Assembly (NCBI RefSeq): GCF_963259705.1
Contig: NC_081850.1
Coordinates: 35,077,892-35,141,891 of the forward strand
Reading direction: 5' to 3'
Length of the DNA: 64,000 nucleotides
Origin: Myotis daubentonii
Lineage: Eukaryota > Chordata > Mammalia > Chiroptera > Vespertilionidae
Made by a program: the position numbers and the translations under genes. The notes beneath the pieces were generated by a model that saw only the letters and a list, made by a program, of their open reading frames with translations, ran no database searches and was not told the DNA's origin. This document shows positions 23,662 to 35,354 of this stretch, in pieces (the first letter of the stretch is position 1; each line of letters begins with the position of its first letter).

Positions 23662-25159
23662 CTCTTCCCTTCCTCACACTGTGGGTCCCGCTCCTGGCCC
23701 GGCATCCCAAGTCCAACTAGATTGCTCAGCTGTCAGAGAGCCAAGGACTGTGGGTGGTCAGAGGCTCTTGCACAGCCAGACTGTTAGGAACCCAGCTGGC
23801 CTCTGCCTATCGGTGATGGATTACAGATCACCAATCTCATGACTTTACAATTCGACCTACCAACAAGGGCCGGTGGAGTACCTTCTGTGGGACCAGCCGC
23901 CTGCCAGGTGACTGGAGGGCAACAGCTAGATAGCCAAGTGGTTGCTGTTGCAGAGTGAGTTGCTGTCGCTTTGTTTGCTTTTTCTATAGGAGCCAAAATC
24001 GGGCTTGTTAAGTGGTCATTGACAGTCCTTTCTTCTAAGTTTTCTCTTGGATTCGCTGCCAATAGGAAGTGTATTATTCCTCAGAGCACTATAGCATTCA
24101 TTTAGCGAGTGCCCACTCAATTATGAGGCATGACAGAGTTTGCCGTATGAAAGAGGAAGGACCACTTAATGATTTCTAGAGTCAGAAGTCTGGAATAAAT
24201 GGATAGACAGATCAAAGAGTGAAGGGGGTTTCACTGTAATTGGAGAAGCACTTTTAGCAGGAGCTGGGTCTCCCACTGAAACCTTAAAGGAGCCCTTGAA
24301 TCAGTTGTGTGGGAGAGAAAGTGTGTTTTTTAATATAAAAGGGGTAGTGACGTTAGCTGATCATCTGATGGGATAACGAAGTGCAGATTGTGCTTTTGCT
24401 AAACCATGGTGGCAGCAGACTGAACGCCTGGTCGAAACTGGGATTCTGTTTTGGGATCTTAAGGATTATTTTCCCTACACCAGGAGAAATCAGACTTTCT
24501 CAGAAAGTGTGTTTATCACAGTAGTTTTCTAGGTCTGATTATTTTTATGAATGGCGGTTCTTGCATGTGCGGGAAATAAAAGGCTTCACCCTTTGGGTGA
24601 GGTTTCCTTCTAGAGTTGAATGATAGTTCATGGTTATTGACCCCAAAGGGAAGGACAATTGATGCTTAATGACCCAAATCCAACCTTGTTCCTAAATTAT
24701 TTAGGATTTGCTTTTGGAAGAAGGTAATGGAAGGCCATTTGGAATCACAGATTAGAGGTCTTACATAGGTAGAGATGAAGAGGTGGGGAAGGACTGGGAT
24801 TAAGATGAGGGAGTTTGAGAAATGAGACATACCTGAGACTTCTCTAAATGAAATACTTGCCTTTTACCTTCTTATCTGCAACACCCCAACATTACCAATA
24901 TCCTTTGAAATCAAAATTTACTCTTCCCCCCAGCCCCCACTATAAGATGTAAACACTTTGAGGGGGAAAAATGATGATGGCCGGCCCTGTATGTAAAATT
25001 GAATTGGAATATACAAACAAATTTTAATCAGGTTCTTTTGGTGAATGTGGGAAAGGCACCCTTCTGGGAATAAGCGACTGCAAAGAGGATGGATCATTGT
25101 TTAATTTTCTCTTTATAGTCTGTCATTTCTCTCTTCCTTCCCTTTGGCAGTCACTTCAG
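23662..25159. other. Intergenic, no recognised feature
   Basis: I see no exon or confident repeat here. A MER5-like GGCAGTGGTTCT precedes it at 23568. Confidence 0.4.
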
Positions 25160-25169
25160 GAAAGAACAA

Positions 25170-25335
25170 TGAGGGCCTGGCCAGTGTGGCTCAGTTGGTT
25201 GAGTGTCATCTTGTGCACACTGAGAGGTTGCAGGTTTGATTCTCAAACAGGGTACATGCCCAGGTTGCGGGCTCAATCCCTGGTCCGGGGAGTGCAAGAG
25301 GCAGTTGATCAATCCATGTTTCTCTTGTTGATGTT

Positions 25336-25401
<66 letters not shown>

Positions 25402-25461
25402 CTCTCTTCCTCTCCCTTCCTGTCTCTCTGAAAAAAATCAATAAAAACATATTTTTAACAA
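25170..25461 (+). mobile_element. Ves SINE with (CT)n expansion
   Basis: The head GGCCTGGCCAGTGTGGCTCAG and body CCCTGGTCCGGGGAGTGC are followed by a CT run (25343-25398) and an A-rich tail. The target duplication GAAAGAACAA lies at 25160-25169 and 25462-25471. The CT expansion is internal to the SINE. Confidence 0.95.
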
Positions 25462-26406
25462 GAAAGAACAAAGAGGTGAGGGAGAGAGTGCTAGCTGGCA
25501 CAAAGACTATTCAAAATACTCCACAGAAAAATCCATGAAGGGCATTTATGGAAGATCTCTTTCTTTGCTAGTGGCTCCATGGAGCTCGCCTAGCTAGAAG
25601 GACAGTTTTAATATGTGAAACAAAAAAGTAATGATGGCTATGTCTTGCGTCGTGTGAGAGGAATGTCTTGGGTTTGCACACTCCTCTGCTGAGGAGGTTC
25701 AAAGTGCTCTGCAAACATGACATCATCACTCCCTGGGTGGAGACTGAGGACTGACTCTCAGGAGAATAATCCCTCTACAGCAGTTTGGAGGTGCTCAGGC
25801 ACAGACCAATGTCCTTACTGAGTTTAAGCCAGTGTCCCCAGATAGTATGAGTTCTGAATCTCACGATAAGATGGGCATTAATACTAAACATGGCTAGATG
25901 AAGTCTAAGTGAGGTCTCTTGATGAATTCTACGTCTCATGCTTCAAAAAGTAAATTTTTATAGTTTCTTATTCTTTTCTTCCAAAGGATCATACTTAGAA
26001 CTAGCCTCCATCTAGCATCTTTTTTTGTTTTTGTTTTTGAGCCAGGCAAAAATAAAATGATAGAACAGAACAAGAGATGCCAAGTAGCATTTGTGTTATT
26101 ATGACAGAACCAAATTCTCATCCCAGGTAAAACCTGGAGTCTTAGACAAGATTCCTTGAAGAGAGACATGAAAACATTCTTTCTCCCTCTATTTTGATTA
26201 GGACCTCATGGCAGAGTGCAGTAGTTACAAATTTTGTTAATAACATGAAGGGAAAAAATAGCAGTAGTTATTTCTTTGTTTTGTCTTTGCAAGGAAATTT
26301 AAATCATATCGACTAAAGTTGCATATTTTTCTTTACTTCATTCCATTCCCCCACTCACAATCCCTGCCCTGCCTTCTGCCCGGCTCTCTTAAAAAATCTC
26401 AGGAGG

Positions 26407-26632
26407 GCCTTGCCAGATGGCTCAGTTGGTTGGAGCATTTTCCTGAACACCAAAAGGTTGTGGGTTCGATCCCCAGTCAGGGCGAGTACAGGAGGCAACC
26501 AATCAGTGTTTCTCTCTCACATTGATGTTTCTCTCTCTCCCTCTTTTTCCCTCCCTTCCTCCCTCCCTCCCCCTCTCTCTGAAAAATCAATAAAAACATA
26601 TCCTTGGGTGAGCATTAAAAAAAAAAAAAGAA
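26407..26632 (+). mobile_element. Ves SINE
   Basis: The head is GCCTTGCCAGATGGCTCAG, with a B-box-like GTGGGTTCGATCCCC and an A tail. The duplication CTCAGGAGG lies at 26398-26406 and 26633-26641. Confidence 0.95.
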
Positions 26633-27136
26633 CTCAGGAGGTACTGCCCATGGGGAAAAAAATTTACAGGATATGAAGAGAAATGGAACTGTGTCTTGTA
26701 GATCTAATATCATTTCCTCAAATCAAGTCCGCTTCAGGGGAAGATTCACTGGAGAAATTATCGGAAATATTGCAACAAGAGTTATTTGGAAATTGAGGGT
26801 GAAAACAGGAACTATTAACATCAGGTCAAATTCTCTTCCCATTTCCTTTGACTCTGATGTGACTGGCTTCAGTTCATGGATTTCTACTAACAGGTCTGAT
26901 ACCCTGTCAGACAGAGTAGCTGTTTCATTATAAACTTTATTTAACCACCAAAGTATCTCTGGAAGGGAATGTTACTGGCCATTTAAATCTTGCTCTGCTG
27001 TAAATACTTGCTCTGTGTCTGGACCTGACAGTGCGCATGTTGGATTGACAATCACAGCAGCAAGTCAACTGCCTTTTCATGTGGTTATCTGGATTTTTTG
27101 AGGGCTTTTTGTGTTTCTCTCTCCAAATGCTCCTTT

Positions 27137-27154
27137 ATTGTTTTTTAAAATGGG

Positions 27155-27220
<66 letters not shown>

Positions 27221-27356
27221 AGGGAAAGAGAAACATTGACGTAAGAGAGAAATATTGATCGATTGCCTCCCGGGCATGTGCCCTGACCAGGAATCAAAAA
27301 GGTGACCTTTTGGTGCACAGGACAATGCTCAACCAACTGAGCCACATCAGCCAGGT
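27137..27356 (-). mobile_element. Ves SINE with (GA)n expansion
   Basis: A minus-oriented Ves; a GA run (about 27159-27214) corresponds to the CT tract of the SINE. The head reads CCTGGCTGATGTGGCTCAGTTG on the minus strand. No clear target duplication. Confidence 0.92.
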
Positions 27357-28168
27357 CCTCCCTTGTTAATTTTTGAAAATATCTTCTTGGGGATATGGTG
27401 GGAATCTTTGACTTATTTGCATTGAATGAGAGATGGTGATGATCTGTGTAATTTATTTATAATGAGACTGCCAAATTCATCTTCTCAACTTTCCTGTTGT
27501 ACACATTGCTCTTGCTGAGAAATGTCCAGTGTCTTTCTTTTCAAAATTTAACCTCCTTAATATGGATACTTGGAGCCTCCTGTCCCCACCCATCTCTGTG
27601 AGTTCACCACACGCTCTTCCCAACTAGAACCCCTGCTATAGTCATGTGTATTCTCATAGTTTACCTTGGAGCGAGTATCATGTGGGAAGGGGGAGGTGGG
27701 GGTGTCTATGACATTTTTGCCATTATATACATGTTGTCATATCCAGTTGGGAATCACAAAACATGACTATTTGTTTGACATGTAACTTTGCCCTCCTTTT
27801 GTTATTTTTAATTTTTTAAGGCTCTGCCCAGACTTTTAACTGCATTGACATTCCTATCATTTTTGGGATCACACATTTTGGGAGCTCACACTAGAATGTG
27901 ATGACTCTGGAATGGCTAGCATGCACACATGTAAAGGGCTCTTTCAGTGGTTGATTAAGATTATCTGTACCCAGCCTGTACTGACTGTACCTTCCACAAC
28001 CTACTGAAATTCCTGCTGGAATCAGGGTTCAGACTCACAGTACTGGAAATGCTCATATAGTTCTGTCCTTTGGAGCACATAGCATGGCCTCTCATAGATG
28101 TGACTCTTTGTACTGGAACCCTTGTGTAACTTGGCAGCAGAGAATCTGGAATTGTACACAGGAGAAAT

Positions 28169-28548
28169 CTCTCTCTATATATATATATATATATAAGACT
28201 AAGCGACCAGCTGACCAGATGGTAGGTCTGATGTGCACTGACCACCAGGGGCAGATGCTTAACGCAGGAGCTGCTGAGCAACAGCAACTTTGCAGAGTGC
28301 CCTCTCACACTCCGGGACCCATCAGGGGATGTAGGACTGCCAGTTTTGGCCTGATCCCCGCAGGCCAGGCCGAGTGACCCCACCTGCTAGAGGGCCCCAC
28401 TCACTCCACAGATGCCTTTCAAGCCCCAGTACCACCCCAGGTGCGGCCGGCCAGGGAGGGACCACAGGAGGTTGGCTCCAGGGTGTGTCTGGCCACCTTC
28501 TAATTAATTTCCTTTCAATGTGCACGAATCCGTGCACCAGGCCTCTAG
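28169..28548 (+). mobile_element. Non-autonomous HeliBat Helitron
   Basis: The left end is TC followed by TATATATAT. The right end is the HeliBat hairpin GTGCACGAATCCGTGCAC and then CAGGCCTCTAG, next to a T. This fits Helitron ends (5' TC, 3' CTAG, A^T target, no duplication). The exact 5' base is uncertain because of the CT/TA run. Confidence 0.88.
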
Positions 28549-29203
28549 TCTTGTAATAAAGTTGCTTCATGGAAAGAAGTTAACAGTGGGATTCCACTGT
28601 GTGTGATTTAACCATTGAATGTGATCTAGGATAGTTGTTCATTGATGTAGATTACGCAGCACAAGCACCATTGTTAAGGATGAGCTCTGATGGATGGGCA
28701 TTGGGGCTGCAGGCCTGTGGTAACAAACACTGCTTCTGGGTCCCGGAAGCCCAAAGCCTTTCTCACTCACAGAGCTGCATGTAGCTCCCTGGAACCTGTC
28801 ATGCCCTCTGAGGAGAAATGGTGAGGGGCCCGTGTTTGATAAGGGAAAGACAGAATGGCCCTTGTCCAAGCAACACAGGATTTCAGAGAAGACAGAGACC
28901 TTAACTGTCCTGCAGTGATGAGGAACTCATACCAGGAGTGGTGCTCTTGAAATGTCCTGCTCTTCCCAGGCTCTGCAGGACCTTTGGGCTTAGGAACGCA
29001 GGGGATAGCCAGCAGTGGTGTCTGCTAATTCCAGTAGGAAGGTGGCAGCCCCTGGGCACAATTTTAAAGTGCCTGGATGTGTCCCATTAATAAGCAGGCA
29101 AGGAAATGACAGGTGGGAGATTGGATGTGAGAGCATTAGAAGGATTTCTGCCCCTATTGGTGGTAAAATACTGTCCAATTATAAATATCCTTCCTGTCTA
29201 GAG

Positions 29204-29415
29204 TAGTGGTTCTCAACCTGTGGGTTGCGACCCCTTTGGCGGTCGAACGACCCTTTCACAGGGGTCGCCTAAGACCATCCTGCATATCAGATATTTACAT
29301 TACAATTCATAACAGTAGCAACATTACAGTTATGAAGTAGCAACGAAAATAATTTTATGGTTGGGTCACAACATGAGGAACTGTATTTAAAGGGCCAGAA
29401 GGTTGAGAACCACTG
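29204..29415 (+). mobile_element. SPIN-type non-autonomous hAT (short form)
   Basis: The TIRs are TAGTGGTTCTCAACCTGTGGG and GGTTGAGAACCACTG. The perfect 8-bp duplication GTCTAGAG lies at 29196-29203 and 29416-29423. It lacks the central AT-rich block present in the 10285 copy. Confidence 0.95.
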
Positions 29416-29499
29416 GTCTAGAGGATATTTAGACAGAGGGGCCTATTTGACCCTGGGATGGCTTTGCAACATTTTCCATTTTCATCCCTTTAATGTTAT

Positions 29500-29700
29500 G
29501 TGACCTGTTCTGGCATTTGGATTCAAAAACTGGGAGCTGAGTGTAGGTCCTGCTATTCGCCAGCTCTGTGTCCTGAAGAAAGCCCCTTACCTGCTCCTGA
29601 GCCTCACTTTCCTCATCTGCGTAAGGAGATAGTTCTTGCCCTGTCTATCTCTTACAGCATCTTATCTGACTCAAAAGAGAGAATGTACATATAAGTGATT
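29500..29700 (+). repeat. MIR SINE
   Basis: Diverged MIR: TCTGGCATTTGGATTC, CAGCTCTGTGTCCTGAAGAAAG, then CCTCACTTTCCTCATCTGCG. Confidence 0.7.
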
Positions 29701-30074
29701 GTCATTGGTTTTCATGGAGTATCCAGTGAGGTTTTTGCTGTGACAGTTGTACTGATAGTCAGAATTTAAAATTATACAGGAAGGAGAGGGTGGAGTAAGT
29801 ACATTTGCATAAGGACTCTAATGACACTCCTGGGAGGGAAGGGACGAAAATCTCATTCCCATCTCCTATAATTTCAGATTACAGAAACCTTCAGGATGTG
29901 CTGGTGATTCACTGCCATAGGAGTATAAAGAGGCCTCTATCAAAGCCCTCAGGATAGAAAAATGTTCTGGATGTTGCCTTGTTCTGAAAAAAGCAAAGGA
30001 TTTGGCCTTGAGCAAATGGCTTGGGTGAGTGAATCTAAAGAGATGGCAGTTGGGAGCCCAAGTCACTTTTCTTT

Positions 30075-30298
30075 TTTAATATGTTTTTATTGATTTTTTT
30101 TTTGAGGGAGAGAGAAGAAGGGAGAGAGAATAGAGAGATAGAAACATTGATGAGAGAGAGACATCAATTGGCTGCCTCCTGCACATGCCTACTGGGGATT
30201 GAGCAGGCAACCCGGGCACATGCCCTGGCCAGGAATCGAACCAGGGACCTCTTGGTTCATGGGTTGACACTCAACCACTGAGCCACATGGCTGGGCCC
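30075..30298 (-). mobile_element. Ves SINE
   Basis: The T-rich tail is on the left. The body is CTGCCTCCTGCACATGCCTACTGGGGATTG and the reversed head ends at GGGCCCAG. It lies 65 bases from an opposite-strand Ves. Confidence 0.93.
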
Positions 30299-30309
30299 AG
30301 AACACCAGT

Positions 30310-31130
30310 AGAACACCAGGTATATTAATCAACTTGGCTGGCATAAAAAATGCCATAAATTGGCCCAGCTGGTGTGGCTCAGTGGTTGAGGGTCAACTAT
30401 GAACCAGGAGGTCATGGTTCAATTCCTGGTCAGGGCACATGCCCACGTTGCAGGCTCAATTCCCAGTGTGGAGCATGTAGGAGGCAACTGATCAATGATT
30501 CTCTCTCATCATTGGTCTCTCTCCCTCTCCCTCTCCCTCTCCCTCTCCCTCTCCCTCTCCCTCTCCCTCTCCCTCTCCCTCTCCCTCTCCCTCTCCCTCT
30601 CCCTCTCCCTCTCCCTCTCTCCCTCCCTCTCCCTTTCCCTTCTTCTTTGAAATCAATAAAACAAAAATTTAAAAATACCATAAACTGGATCGCTTAACCA
30701 CCAGGAATTTATTTCTCACAATTCTGGAAGCTGGCAATTCCAAGATTAAGGTGCCAGCTGACTTGGTTCCTGGTGAGGGCTCTCTTTCTGGCTTACTGAC
30801 GGCTGCCTTCTCGCTGTGTCCTCACATGGCAGGGAGAGCACTCTGGTCTCTCTTTCTTTTCTTAGGGCACTAATGCCATCATGGAAGCCCCACCCTCATG
30901 TCATGTCCTCATCTAAACCTAGTTATTTCCAAGATGTCACCTCCAGGGCTTCAACATCTGAGCGTTTGGATACAAACATTCATTCTACACCACCAGGTTT
31001 CTGGCCTACCGTTGTTTTCTAAAGCAACCATCTTCTATTGGAAACTACTATGCTCTCCTACTATGAGGTCAAGGAGCACCTCTGAGTTCTGGCTCTAGGG
31101 TCTAACTGGGGGCAAAGACTAACAGACCCT
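30310..31130 (-). repeat. MLT1-type MaLR LTR, split by a Ves SINE
   Basis: The left part is GGCTGGCATAAAAAATGCCATAAATTGG. The right part continues with TTTATTTCTCACAATTCTGGAAGCTGG, GCTGTGTCCTCACATGG and GGGCACTAATGCCATCATGG, the reverse of the MLT1 LTR. Confidence 0.75.
30364..30671 (+). mobile_element. Ves SINE with (CCCTCT)n array
   Basis: The head is CCCAGCTGGTGTGGCTCAG. A hexamer CCCTCT array (about 30519-30620) replaces the usual CT tract, and an A-rich tail follows. A 17-bp target duplication (AAAATGCCATAAATTGG, two mismatches) lies at 30347-30363 and 30672-30688, inside the MLT1. Confidence 0.95.
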
Positions 31131-31261
31131 TTGTCCATGAGAAAATACTGGGGGAGTCCTTAGATCTGTTGAGGTGGGAAGACCCTGGAAAGAAAATTTA
31201 GGTCTTTTTGCTCCTCTGGACAAGTAGAGTTCCAATCAAGTCATGTTTAGGAGCATCTATC

Positions 31262-31470
31262 TGAGAGTGGGACAAATCTGGGTTTGAATACTATTTCTGT
31301 CATCTAGCAGCCAGCTCTGTGACCCTGTGCAAATTACTCAGTGTTCTGAGCCTCAGCACGAAAATGGGGATAGCTTTTCCTCAAAAACTGGGGGTGAGGA
31401 GTAATGAGATCTTGCATCGAGAGCTTTGCGGGGTTCCAGGCACATGGTAAGAACTCACTCCATTGAACGA
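31262..31470 (+). repeat. MIR SINE
   Basis: GGGTTTGAATACTATTTCTG, CAGCTCTGTGACCCTGTGCAAATTAC and GAGCCTCAGCACGAAAATGGGG follow the MIR core and 3' half. Confidence 0.75.
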
Positions 31471-32963
31471 TGTTGCTCTTGCTAATGCAGCCATCTTTTG
31501 AGGACTTGTTTTTGTGGGGAGGGCATTAGTCACAACTGCGGATACACAGAACAGCCCTGTGACAAGGTACAGCGCTATTTCAGCAAAAAGGGATGGAAGG
31601 TTTTCTAGAAAGTAATTTAGGGGAAAAACAAATCAGCTCTGAATCACATTCAATGGGATGTTTTAAACATGAAAGAAAATATCCTTCTGACCCTTAATAC
31701 TTAAGGGTATTCCCTCTTCATATTTCATGCTGAGTCCTAAGGGACCTCTGAGGAATTAGGGGAATATGGCAATCACACAAAAATCTTTATACAACTGAGG
31801 TATATTCAAGGGCTGCCATGGAATTGCAGGTTTGTCATCTCCTCAGCCAAACAGAGTTAGCACCTATTACTACTTCTCTGTGGGGAAGAGGCCTGGAACA
31901 GAAACTCAGGATTCTTCCTTACCTTCAATCTGTCCCTAAAAAATGAATATGAATATGTGCTATGCTCATACAAAACAAGCAACCAGGCTTTCTCATGCAT
32001 ACACGTTTTCCTGGGAGAAACCACAGAGAAGAACTGTTTGAATGTATTTAATGGAAACATTTTCCAAGTTCAACAATTCTTAAAGAGATCCAGCTTTCTT
32101 ATGGAAAACAGCCCGGATTCTTAGAGGAAATTTTGAAGGTTGGAGAAATACTCTTCTTTCTCTTTATCGATATCCTTTTGCCAAAGAAGACACTGACTGT
32201 CTTTTTCACTGCAGAGTGAAAGGAAGTTCTGGTTATAGGCTTACATCAATCCAGGGGCACTTTTTCCAAATTTGTTTTCCTTTATAACATTAACCCAGGT
32301 CCTTAAAAATACTGTCTTTGTCTCATAAAGGCTTTAAAGCCATGACAAAACAAGTATGCACAATGTAAGAAGGACTGAAGGGAGAGAGAAATAAGGCAAA
32401 GCTGGGGCAGAACATGTGTGCCGATAGAACAAAAATGTGGCTTTGGGCTTCCCAGTGGCCAGGCAAAGAGGAAAATCTCAATTGGTTGCATAACTGTTAA
32501 AAAGTGAAGTTTCTTAGGATGGGCTCAGTTGTCCCTGGCACTGAGGACAGAAGTCAGTTTTCTCACGGGCAGTTGCGAAGAGGACATTTTTGAGCTCTGA
32601 CGATGAATTTCCTCCGAGGCCCCCCCAGTGCCTGCTCCTGAATTATATGGGCCTGTAGACAGCCCTCATTGTTGGCATTTGCTACTGAATTATAAGGGAC
32701 TATAGACAGCTCTCATCGTTGGCGTTTTGTCAAAGCATCATTCTATAAAGGTAGAGAAAGGACCTCCAGGCAATTTTCCATTTGTGTTCTCAATTTTCAA
32801 CTGAGCGTTTGTGAAATGTTGAGCAACGAAGAGTTAGAGGTCATCTCTGATAAGTACCTGGAATGCAATTCCTTGGAAAAGGGAAAATGTGGAGCCACCG
32901 GCTTAAAGCAGTTCCATAAGCTGGGGCAGAAATGACATTGCTTTATGACTGTTAAAATGAAAC
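31471..32963. other. Intergenic, with a two-copy 47-bp tandem duplication
   Basis: No exon or known repeat recognised. At 32638-32731 two diverged copies of a 47-bp unit (CTGAATTATA...GACAGC) stand in tandem. Confidence 0.6.
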
Positions 32964-33222
32964 CCTGCCTTGGCCAGTGGTTAGAGAGTCAGCCCAAGAA
33001 CTGAAGGGTCCTGGGTTCAATTTCTGGTCAAGGGTATGTACCTGGGTTGCAGGTTCGATCTCTGGCCTGCTCAGGGTGCATGTAAGAGGCAACCCATCAA
33101 TGTGTCGCTCTCACTTCTCTCTCTCTCTCTTTCTCTCCCCCCCCCCTCCATCCCACTCTCCCTTCCACTCTCTCTAGAAATCATTGGAGAAAATATCCTC
33201 AGGTAGGATTTAAAAAAAAGAA
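32964..33222 (+). mobile_element. Ves SINE (diverged)
   Basis: The head is CTTGGCCAGTGGTTAGAG, with the body GGTTGCAGGTTCGATCTCTGG, a CT/C-rich tract and an A-rich tail. A duplication is unclear. Confidence 0.88.
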
Positions 33223-33353
33223 AGAAAACCAAAGGTATGGAAGCTGGGAGAGAAGGCTACCCATCTCTGCATGCAAAGGCAAATGCATCAAAGATGTAGA
33301 AAATTTGGGGGGAAGGGAAGAAAAAAATGAATGATAGTTTTATTACTTTAATG

Positions 33354-33623
33354 CATCAATTTTCAACCAGTGTGCTGCAAGAATTTTAAAATCATGCAAT
33401 ACCTATTTAGCCAGGGGCCCTGGCTTCTTTTCCCTTAGATTGTCAAATAAAAAAATGACAACAGCCAGCACAACCATAGCCGCCTGGTGTGAATGAATCA
33501 AAATTATACCTTTTTTTTTTCTGGTCAGATCTACAATAAAATATATTTTTTGGTGTGCAGCAGAACTTTAGTAATTAGTTTATGTGTGCCAACCTTTGAG
33601 ATGAAAAAGGTTGAAAATTGCTG
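33354..33623 (+). mobile_element. Non-autonomous hAT (CAGCAATTTTCAACC family)
   Basis: The TIRs are CATCAATTTTCAACC and GGTTGAAAATTGCTG. The 8-bp duplication CTTTAATG/CTTTAAGG lies at 33346-33353 and 33624-33631. No coding capacity. Confidence 0.88.
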
Positions 33624-34019
33624 CTTTAAGGTAACTGCTATTAACCCTTTTGTATACTTCCTTCCTTTTCTTCCAATAGATAATGTTAACACAATCATAA
33701 TTTGCATACAACGTTATATCATTCTTCTTTAAGCAGCATAAAATAAGCTAATGTATTTTATATTGTTTGGTGTGTGGGTGCTGGGATAGAATTCCCACCA
33801 TGGCTGCAGCCCTTCTGTAGAGTGTGTAATATGGTCACATGACACAAATACACAACGTTTTGTGAAAAATAAGACAAGAGGCTGTTTAAATGGATTGGTG
33901 ATCAGTAAAGAGACCAGAGGGGTCGTGGGGGGAAGAGGTTGAGACCTGAGAGTGGGAAGGAGCATAACAGGAACCTAGAATCAGGAGGAGAAATTCTGTG
34001 AGAACATAAATCCCTAGAG

Positions 34020-34231
34020 CAGTGGTTCTCAACCTTCTGGCCCTTTAAATACATTTCCTCATGTTGTGACTCAACCATAAAATTATTTCCGCTGCTACTT
34101 CATAACTGTAATGTTGCTACTGTTATGAATCGTAATGTAAATATCTGATATGCAGGATGGTCTTAGGCAACCCCTGTGAAAGGGTTGTTTGACTGCCAAA
34201 GGGGTCGCGACCCATAGGTTGAGAACCGCTG
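34020..34231 (-). mobile_element. SPIN-type non-autonomous hAT (short form)
   Basis: This is the inverse of 29204, with the same 212-bp length and the same internal deletion. The 8-bp duplication CCCTAGAG/CCATAGAG lies at 34012-34019 and 34232-34239. Confidence 0.94.
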
Positions 34232-34454
34232 CCATAGAGGATGTCTAAACCCTTGGGGCTCCCCACCGAATGTGGGAATCGGGTTTTAATTTCATGTGTA
34301 TCTCAAGGTGAAGTAAGTGCACCTCCTATAATGGTTTTTAAAATATATAAACACTAGGGGCCCGGTGCACGAAATTCGTGCACTGGGTGTGTGTGGGAAG
34401 GGGAGTGTCCCTCAGCCCAGCCTGCCCCCTCTCACATACTGGGAGCCCTCAGGC

Positions 34455-35075
34455 ATTGACCCCCATCACCCTGCAATCGCAGGATCAGCCCCTTGCCCAG
34501 GCCTGATGCCTCGGCCAGAGGCGTAGACCCCCATCACCCTCCGATCGCCTGATCGGCCCCTTGCCCAGGATTGTCGCCTCCGCCAGAGGTGTCAGGTTTG
34601 GACAGGGGACCCCCATCTTCCCCTGATCACTGGCTCTGGCCCCCGCCCAGGCCTGAGGCCTCTGGCCCAGGAATCATGCCTGGGCAGGGGACCCCCATCT
34701 CCCTCTGATCGCTTGCTCCACCCCCCACCCAAGCCTGACGCCTCTGACCCAGGCTTCAGGCCTGGGCAAGGGGACCATCATATCCCCCCAATCCCCGGCT
34801 CCGCCCCCCACCCAGGCCTGATGCCTCGGCCAGAGGAGTTGACCCTCATCACCCTCCGATCACCAATCACTGGATCGGCCCCTTGACCAGGCCTGAGGCC
34901 TCCGGCAGAGGTGTCAGGCCTGGGCAGGGGACCCCCAGCTCCCCGCGGTTGCAGGCTCCGCCCCTGCCCAGGCCTAACGCCTCTGGCTGAGGCGTTCGGC
35001 CCGGGCAGCGGGGACCCGCAGCTGCAGTGGCTCCGTGATCGTGGGCTCCGCTTTAGGCCCAGGCAAGGGACCCCT
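34455..35075 (-). repeat. Tandem GC-rich repeats inside the HeliBat
   Basis: About eight diverged units of roughly 65-90 bases. Each starts near GACCCCCATC and contains a GATC(A/G)-C-GGCTC block, then GCCCAGGCCTGA(G/T)GCCTC. Confidence 0.85.
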
Positions 35076-35186
35076 AGCTCCCGGGACTGCCAGCTTCGAC
35101 CGTGCCCAGCTCCCATCGCTGGCTCCACCCCTACTTCCTGCTATCACTGGCCAGGGCGGCAAAGGCACCTGATTCTCCGATCATGG

Positions 35187-35238
35187 CTGGGGGGCAGGGC
35201 AAAGGCGGCCCCAGGGCCGCCTTTGCCCTGCCCCCCAG
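35187..35238. repeat. Perfect 25-bp inverted repeat with 2-base loop
   Basis: The arms (35187-35211 and 35214-35238) are exact reverse complements, starting CTGGGGGGCAGGGC and ending GCCCTGCCCCCCAG. It lies inside the Helitron, about 270 bases from its 5' end. Confidence 0.95.
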
Positions 35239-35354
35239 CTCTTAGCTCCCCCCTGGGTTTCCGATCACTGTCAGTGGCAGGGGGCTTCTTCCTGCTTTCC
35301 CTTTCGCCTCCCTGCATTGTGCCTACATATGCAAATTAACCGCCATCTTGTTGT

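Noticed and set aside
25097..25501. Open frames with Ser-Leu or Arg-Glu runs
   Set aside because: They are the CT/GA tract of a Ves SINE; the same applies near 27077-27345.
30374..30697. Open frame encoding a Pro-Leu repeat
   Set aside because: It is the CCCTCT array of a Ves SINE read in frame.
35187..35238. Palindrome as a transcription terminator
   Set aside because: A hairpin terminator is a bacterial signal. This is inside a eukaryotic Helitron with no following U tract.
34778..35339. Overlapping open frames of 116-142 codons
   Set aside because: They fall in the GC-rich repeats of the HeliBat and show no Rep, helicase or captured-gene homology that I recognise.
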